DNA of 64,000 nt, taken from Peribolospora baueri (taxonomy: Eukaryota > Basidiomycota > Peribolosporomycetes > Peribolosporales > Peribolosporaceae). Shown here piece after piece: positions 58,441 through 64,000 of this stretch. The stretch covers positions 1 through 64,000 of the forward strand of contig JAMDHS010000051.1 in NCBI GenBank assembly GCA_029717555.1, read 5' to 3'. The translations under genes and the position numbers were made by a program. Under the pieces are notes generated by a model. It was not told the DNA's origin. It did no database searches and saw nothing but the letters and a program-made list of their open reading frames with translations. Numbering within the stretch: position 1 is the first letter of the stretch; the number at the start of each line of letters is the position of its first letter.

Positions 58441-59820
58441 GCAGGTCCGAGTTGCGAGTTTGCTCGACTCGCGCCCAGACGCGCGACGCTGCTGCGGCAG
58501 TAAGCGCTCGCTCCGACGGGCCCGCCAGTTACGCCGGCCCACGAAGTAAAATGACGGCTCACCTCGGCTGGAGCAAGAGACGGTCGTGGTCGGCATCCAT
58601 ACATAGCATGCCTCGCCCGACCGGGTTTCCTTGGCGCGGGAGCCCGCTTTACCGCGCTCCGCTTTCCCGCGTCCGGAGTGAGTGAGCATGGTGCACACCG
58701 CCGGACGGCAGAAGGGAACGGGAACGGGAACGGGGCGCAGCCATGTCGTCGTCGCAAGGGAGCGAGCGAGATGGACCGCTTGTTGCGGGATGGTCCGAGG
58801 TGGACTGCTTGCTTCTTGGACGATGCCTCAGTAGCTTTGAGAGTTCGGCCCCGTTCACTCAGAATCGGCGATACTACAGCATTCAAAAAGGGCGATCCCC
58901 GCGGCCGAGTCTGGTTCACAGCATCGTCGTCGTCGTACCCACCCATCTTCCTTCTTCAGCGCCATGTTTCAACACGCTCCCCTCCTCCCTTCTCCATCAC
59001 GCAGACAGAGCGTGCCCACGCTCCCCTCATCTCGGCAGCGCTTCGCCATAGCCTTGGCCTATCTCTTCCTATCCATGGACTTTTTCGCCGTCTGCCTTCC
59101 GGCGAACGCTTGATCCCTCCCCAGTCACGCCCGTCCATCGTCTTGACGTGAGTTTCCATCGTCCATCTTCCAGCTTCGATCTAAGAGCCCCCAACGCCTC
59201 CTGCACTTCCTCGCTCACCCCTTTCCCCTTCTCGCCCCCGCATTGGCCTCGCCTCGCGTTGGCTAAGAAGGGCGGAGACGAGCGTCGCCCGATACAGCGC
59301 ATCCCGTCCTTCCCAACCCCTTCCTTCCATCGTCGCTCTTCAAGCAGCCCGCACAAGAGATTGTACCGGCCGCCAACTTGGGCCGACGGAGCGTACGACC
59401 CATTTTCGTTTTCTGCTTCGCTTCGATTGGGCCTTCTTTCGACCGTTTCGCCTCACTTCAACCACCCCCCCAATTCCCCCAGTTCCCCTGCGCTTGCGAG
59501 CGGCCATGCGATACCACAGTGTCTTTTACTTTAGCCGGTATTAATTACCTTGTGATGACCTACCTACCTGCCTTGCTGCCTGACGTGTGGTCACGACTGG
59601 CCAGTCGTCGACACCTCACATCTATCCTCGTAAAGGTCATTTGCAACTGCCGCCCGCCCTTCACCAGGCGGAGCGAAAGCTGAACAGCACAAGACAAGTG
59701 AAGGGTTCCCACAGTGAGAAGAGGAGGGAGCGTACCAACCTGAGGACATCCTGATATCCCCTACTATACATACAAACGCCGACGGACGTGTCGACGAAGA
59801 CCCCGGCACCGGCGACATCC
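58441..59820. other. Spacer downstream of the copia fossil
   Basis: No recognisable gene. The long plus-strand frames at 58678-59151 and 59148-59534 lack homology and firm starts. It ends at the NCBP3-like gene's 3' side. Confidence 0.4.
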
Positions 59821-61832
59821 TCATTGCCCATATCGCTCCTCCAATTCCTGGACCGTCATCACCCGCCCCTCCTCGCCCACATCCTCGTCCTCCCCGCCTC
59901 GTCCGAACCTGCTCAGCAACGACGTCGGATCCCCTTGCTCGACCGCCGAGGACGACGGATCGAGGCGAGAGAGGATGGAAGTCGAGACTGGTCGGCCGTT
60001 GGCATCCAGGATGCGTGACGAGAGAGATCGGACGCGTGCCCGCGGCGAAGGCGGCCGTCTAGCCAGCTTGAGCAGGTCGTCGGCGTACATTCGTCCTCGT
60101 CGGGCCCCTCGTCCACCCACCATGTCCGCGTCGTCCTCTTGGTCCTTTCCGCCGTTGTTGTCATAGTCCCTCCGCCTTACCCCATCCCGCCTCCGTCCAT
60201 GCCCGTTGGACCGATTGCCTTCCGGGCTGCGACTTCTCCGCCTGGACCGAGCAGTGTCTTCAAGGTCCTCGTCCAATGCGTCCATCGCCGCTTGCCGCCC
60301 TCCGGGCCGACGAATGTCAACGTCGGGTCGGTCGATCATTCGAGAGCGCAGATCGTCCGCAAGGCGATCCTCCAGTCGATCGTCCCGCTCACCCGCGCGG
60401 AGCAGCTCTTTCCCGCGGTAAGAAGGCACGGGCGGAAAACGCGGGTAAGCACCTCCATCCCGCCCGTCGAATCCTTCCGCTTCCCCATAAGCGGCCCCGC
60501 TATCATAATTGAGCTCAAATCCTTGCGCGTACCTCCTCTCCTCCTCCGCCCTTCTCCGCTCGTCCCTCATCCGTTTCAACTTTCTCGCCTCGTCCTCCTC
60601 CATGCCCTCCTTTAACCTGAACACTTGCCTGCCCGCACCACGCCCCCGCTCCTTGTACCAAGCCGAGCGTGTCGCCGCATCTGAAGCCTTGACGTCGTGC
60701 TCTTCCAGCGCATATCGAACCCAAAGTCTCCCGCGAAGGCGCTCGACAGACTCTCGAGTGGCCGCGTTCGCCTTGGCGTCCTCCTCAGCCATTTCGCGAT
60801 AAATCTCCGGTACGTCCTCCGGCAAAGTCGTCGCCTCGGCTCCTGTCGGTTGGGAGGGAGGCGCGGAGAGCACTTCTCGCTCTTCCGATGTGAGGAGACT
60901 TAACGGTACGGCATGGGCGGGGTAAGGCGTGACGAGCGGGGAAAGGGCGTCCGCTGAGAGGCTAGAATGATGTGGAGGCGCGCTTAGGCCCAAAGAGAGC
61001 GCGGCGGCGCTGGAGATACGCTGGAAAGCGTAGAACGCGGCGCCACGAGTGCGGAAGACGACGTTACAGCTTGTCTGTGTGAAAAAAGGAATGCAAATAA
61101 TCAGAGGGACCCAACGAGGAAAACACCGGCGAGCGGTAGCTCACGTCATCGATCCACTCAATGCCCAGCGGATGAGCGTTGAAACGTTCGAAGTAGGCGA
61201 TGATGCGGCTCGTAGAAAAAGCAGCGATGGGAGACCCCTGGAAGTGGAGCACTTGAAGGCGCAGTTGCTCTGGTTGGGTGGGGATGGGCGGAGGGGAGGG
61301 AGCGGGTTGATCTTGGAGGATGGAGAGATACTCTGAAAGCATCGAGAGACACCAGCGAAATAAATGGCGTTTTCCAACAAAGAGACAAGAGAATCGCGGT
61401 AAAACTCACCCGACTCGTCCTCCACCGCTTCGCCATTCCCGACCGGCGGTCCTTGCCCGTCAACATCGTCCTAACGATCCGGATCGATCGACCAAGGACA
61501 AAGAACGCGTGTGAACACGAGGGGTGAGCGCGGGTTGCACAGTGAGAGATGATGACGACGTGTCAAACTAAACTCACCTCTGACTCGCGCGCCCCTACGG
61601 ACCTCCTGGCCTCCCTCCTCTTGGATGGCTTGGGCGCGGGGTAGAACCTGCTGTGGCCCAACCTGCTCGCGAGGCTGGGCTTGCCGCCGGTCTTTTCGGC
61701 GTCCTCGTTTCCGATCGCAGAGGGGTCGTCGCCGGTCATGTCCATGGAATCCATAGGCGCCATGGCGGCATCTTCCCCTCCAAGGGTCGGCGTGGAAGGA
61801 CGAGGAGAAAAAGCGGTTGTGGGCTCGGTCAT
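59821..61832 (-). CDS. NCBP3-like nuclear cap-binding protein
   Basis: Homologue of NCBP3 (C17orf85), which joins NCBP1 in mRNA export. Start ATG at 61832 (MTEPTTAFSPRPSTPTLGGE); the GTG-started extension upstream is not used. Four or more exons. The acidic N-terminus is followed by the RRM-like core: LRLQVLHFQGSPIAAFSTSR, IIAYFERFNAHPLGIEWIDD, TSCNVVFRTRGAAFYAFQRI; this order, WIDD then TSCNVV, is the NCBP3 signature. Next comes LWVRYALEEHDVKASDAATR then SAWYKERG, also conserved. The tail is Arg/Asp-rich (RSRRRSRSPEGNRSNGHGRR, DNNGGKDQEDDADMVGGRGA) and ends MTVQELEERYGQ. AACCCTAACC and TCACGTG lie about 75-95 bases upstream. Confidence 0.85.
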
Positions 61833-62198
61833 GGTTGGAAGGACGAGCGAGAAGGTGGACACACCCGATCGAAATGGTCTAGCGACAGGCTTCGCGGGTG
61901 TTGCATAACCCTAACCGATAACTTGTCACGTGCCACATTGGGAAGGCGCCCCTCTATCTATTCCCCTTTCCTCCATCTCCCTCGTCTCGCCAAAGATGAA
62001 TAGGATAGAGACGAAGACAAAGCGGGGAAGGCAGAGCTGGAAACGTCCACCGTCTTTGTTCAATGGATCCGAGTGGCCACGGGCCTTTTGCTCGGCGAGC
62101 ATGTTTCGCTGAAAAACCCAGACGGGTGATCATGTTCGTTCCAGAGTTTATATCCATGTCCGACATGGGCCGTCACCACACCGCCCCGACCCCGATCT
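61833..62198. promoter_or_regulatory. Promoter of the NCBP3-like gene with telobox and CACGTG
   Basis: AACCCTAACC (61907-61916) and TCACGTG (61926-61932) are ten bases apart, close before the NCBP3-like start. The rest is the 3' flank of PUT1, with no other gene. Confidence 0.45.
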
Positions 62199-64000
62199 TC
62201 AGCTCGCCCATCCGACCCTCCTGCGCATCTCCATCGCCAGCCTCTCCCTCTCCTTCTCCACCCTCACCGCGGCCGCGCCCTTGCCTCCACCTCCCAGAAA
62301 GTCCCGATTCTCCAAAGCCCTCCTGACCAGGTACGGTAGAACCTCCTTCAGCGGCCCGTAGGGAACGTACTTGAACACCATATGAGGGCCTACGCCATCC
62401 TCGTTACCTCCCGAGCGGGGATCGAACACCAGACAGAGGGAGCGGGTGAGATGGTCAGCCATGCCTAGGAGTTGGCCGAAAGTGATGCGGCCTCGTACGC
62501 CCGGAGTGAGTCGGAGATAGTACGGCGGATGGTCTTCCATGTCGTCCTCCGCTGCTGTCTCTGTCACGATCATCGCTGTTGCTGTCTCTGAAGCGAGTCC
62601 GACTTTGACCATGTGCTGGATGGCGCGGAACGCCGAGACAGGATTGTGTGTTGCGAATATGACTCCGAGGTGGGCTGGTCGGTTCGGGCCGTTCGTGGAG
62701 AGGTCCGTCTGGGGGGAGAAGCGAGTCGTTCGATTAGGCGATCGGTACGGTGACGAAGAGTACGAAAGGACGGCGGCCACATACCGCCACTTGTTCGACA
62801 AGCATCTTGGCGCACCGCTCATAACACTCGTCCGTATCCTCTTTAGAGTCCCAACAGGGAGAACCGTGTCCGCTCGCACGGGCAGTTTTCCTTTCGAGAT
62901 CGATGTAGGCGCCTCGTACGAGCTTGACGCCCAAGCTGTAGTTGCCTTTGCTGGCGCGGGTGAGGGAGGCACTGAGGTGGTGCGGTGTTCTATGATGGAG
63001 TACAACGTGTGAGAGAGAAGGAAATGGACGACAAACGCATTGTGGCGACTCACCTCTTCAAATAAGCCTGGAAAGTATTATAGATCAGAGGCTGCCTCAC
63101 TGTAATCCGAGCCTGGTCTTCGCGCCGGCCCGACGCCACCACGCCGGCAGTGATTCCCTTCAGGCGAGACCAGAGCGACGGCGGAGGCGACAAGCGATTG
63201 AACTCGGCAGCCAGAGCCTCGTAAAAGGCGTCGATAGCGGGTTGGTACCAGGAGTGTTCGGCGTCTATGACGAGACTATGAAAGGAACGTGGGGAAAGAC
63301 ATGTGCATGTTGTCACAGTGACGTAAGTCAACATCCGCTTCGTCAGTGACATTGTCGGCAGTCATGGAGGAAATCAAATACACACCTAACCCCGCCCTCC
63401 TCTCTTGCCGCCTTGGCCACCTCCCTAAGGGCCATCCAAAGCTCTAGGAGCGCTTTCCTGTCTTGCTCGCCCAGCCGCTTGCCAGGAAGGCCGAGATGCG
63501 TGTCCTGGACTTGAGCTTTAGAAGCCTGCTCCACTGCCAGCGCATCGGGAGGACAAGGACAAAGGTAGGACGAGGGATCGGAGAACGTCTCGGGCGACAC
63601 GATGGCGGCACTCGCCCTCTCCAACAAGGAAGGATCCTTAAGCAAGCCGGTGAGCTTGATGGCGATGCTCGTGCTCCCCGTCCTCGGAGGCGTCGTCGTT
63701 GCCGAATCCTCTTTCCGAGAGAGTTGGGATTGGAGGTGGAGTCGCTCGAATTCGGCGGCTACGCGAACGGAGTGGACGAGTTCAGCTATGAAGGCTTCGT
63801 GGAGGTGGGAGAAGCGGGGCAGGGAGGGAGGGAGCGAGTCGGCAGACGAAGATGGGGAACCGAGTGGCGGTGAGGCGGGTGCAGGTTGAGATGGGTGGGC
63901 GGAGATGGACGCTTCGACGGAGAAGCCAAGCAAGGCGCCTAGACCGTCGGAGGAGAGAGAAAAGAGCAAGGGAACGCAGTCGGTCATGGTATCTCCGCCA
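62199..64000 (-). CDS. PUT1: Proline dehydrogenase (PRODH), cut by window edge
   Basis: Mitochondrial FAD enzyme oxidising L-proline to 1-pyrroline-5-carboxylate. The right edge cuts the N-terminus: the frame is open through GGDTMTDCVPLLFSLSSDGL, and the ATG in it (63987) is internal, since family members start further upstream. Visible blocks: GALLGFSVEAS, TSIAIKLTGLLKDPSLLERA, IDAFYEALAAEFNRL, RQPLIYNTFQAYLKR, SLGVKLVRGAYIDLERKTA, VIFATHNPVSAFRAIQHMVK, FGQLLGMADHLTRSLC and VFKYVPYGPLKEVLPYLVRR with ALENRDF, the FAD/substrate-binding end of PRODH. Introns lie at about 63280-63350, 63055 and 62710. A Ser/Pro insert (residues SQPAPASPPLGSPSSSADSL) follows GFSVEAS. Confidence 0.93.

Noticed and set aside
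58678-59151. 157-codon plus-strand frame downstream of the copia fossil
   Set aside because: GTG start, no domain and biased codons; probably noncoding.

Overview
The window is nuclear DNA of a filamentous or yeast-like fungus, most likely a basidiomycete. The signs are G+C-rich coding sequence, genes on both strands split by many short GT-AG introns (mostly about 50-110 nt), a Zn(II)2Cys6 regulator, the chitin-synthase chaperone Chs7, a CYP52/CYP63-type P450, and homologues of NCBP3 and of MBD4-type glycosylases. The genus cannot be fixed from the sequence alone. Exon joins below were read by hand from splice signals and reading frame.

Left part (1-34 kb), mostly housekeeping: a P450 cut by the left edge (-); a gene-poor stretch; a two-AN1-finger protein ending in a CaaX box (+); a leucine-rich-repeat protein with a long charged tail (-); a Nudix diphosphoinositol-polyphosphate hydrolase (-); a small hydrophilic protein (-); a short-chain dehydrogenase relic (-); mitoribosomal mL40 (+); an S/T-P-rich disordered protein (-); an unrecognised protein divergent from mitoribosomal uL3m; UTP6 divergent from the nucleoporin NIC96; a Rab8/Sec4 GTPase (+); CHS7 (-); and a relic of an MBD4-like DNA glycosylase (-).

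Central part (34-53 kb): aspartate-semialdehyde dehydrogenase HOM2 (+), a Zn2Cys6 factor (-), aspartate kinase HOM3 (-), homoserine O-acetyltransferase MET2 (+, divergent from HOM3), a nitrilase (-), an acetate transporter of the GPR1/FUN34/SatP family (-) and O-acetylhomoserine sulfhydrylase MET17 (+). Four enzymes of the aspartate-to-homocysteine route lie within about 18 kb, with an exporter/importer for the acetate that MET17 releases and a regulator between them. Of the core steps only HOM6 (homoserine dehydrogenase) is not seen here. This looks like a methionine-biosynthesis gene cluster and is the most interesting part of the window.

Right part (53-64 kb): a repeat-rich spacer carrying a partial duplicate of the MET17 3' end; a three-repeat Myb factor (+); a spacer with broken Ty3/gypsy and Ty1/copia fossils; an NCBP3-like cap-binding protein (-); and proline dehydrogenase PUT1 (-), cut by the right edge.
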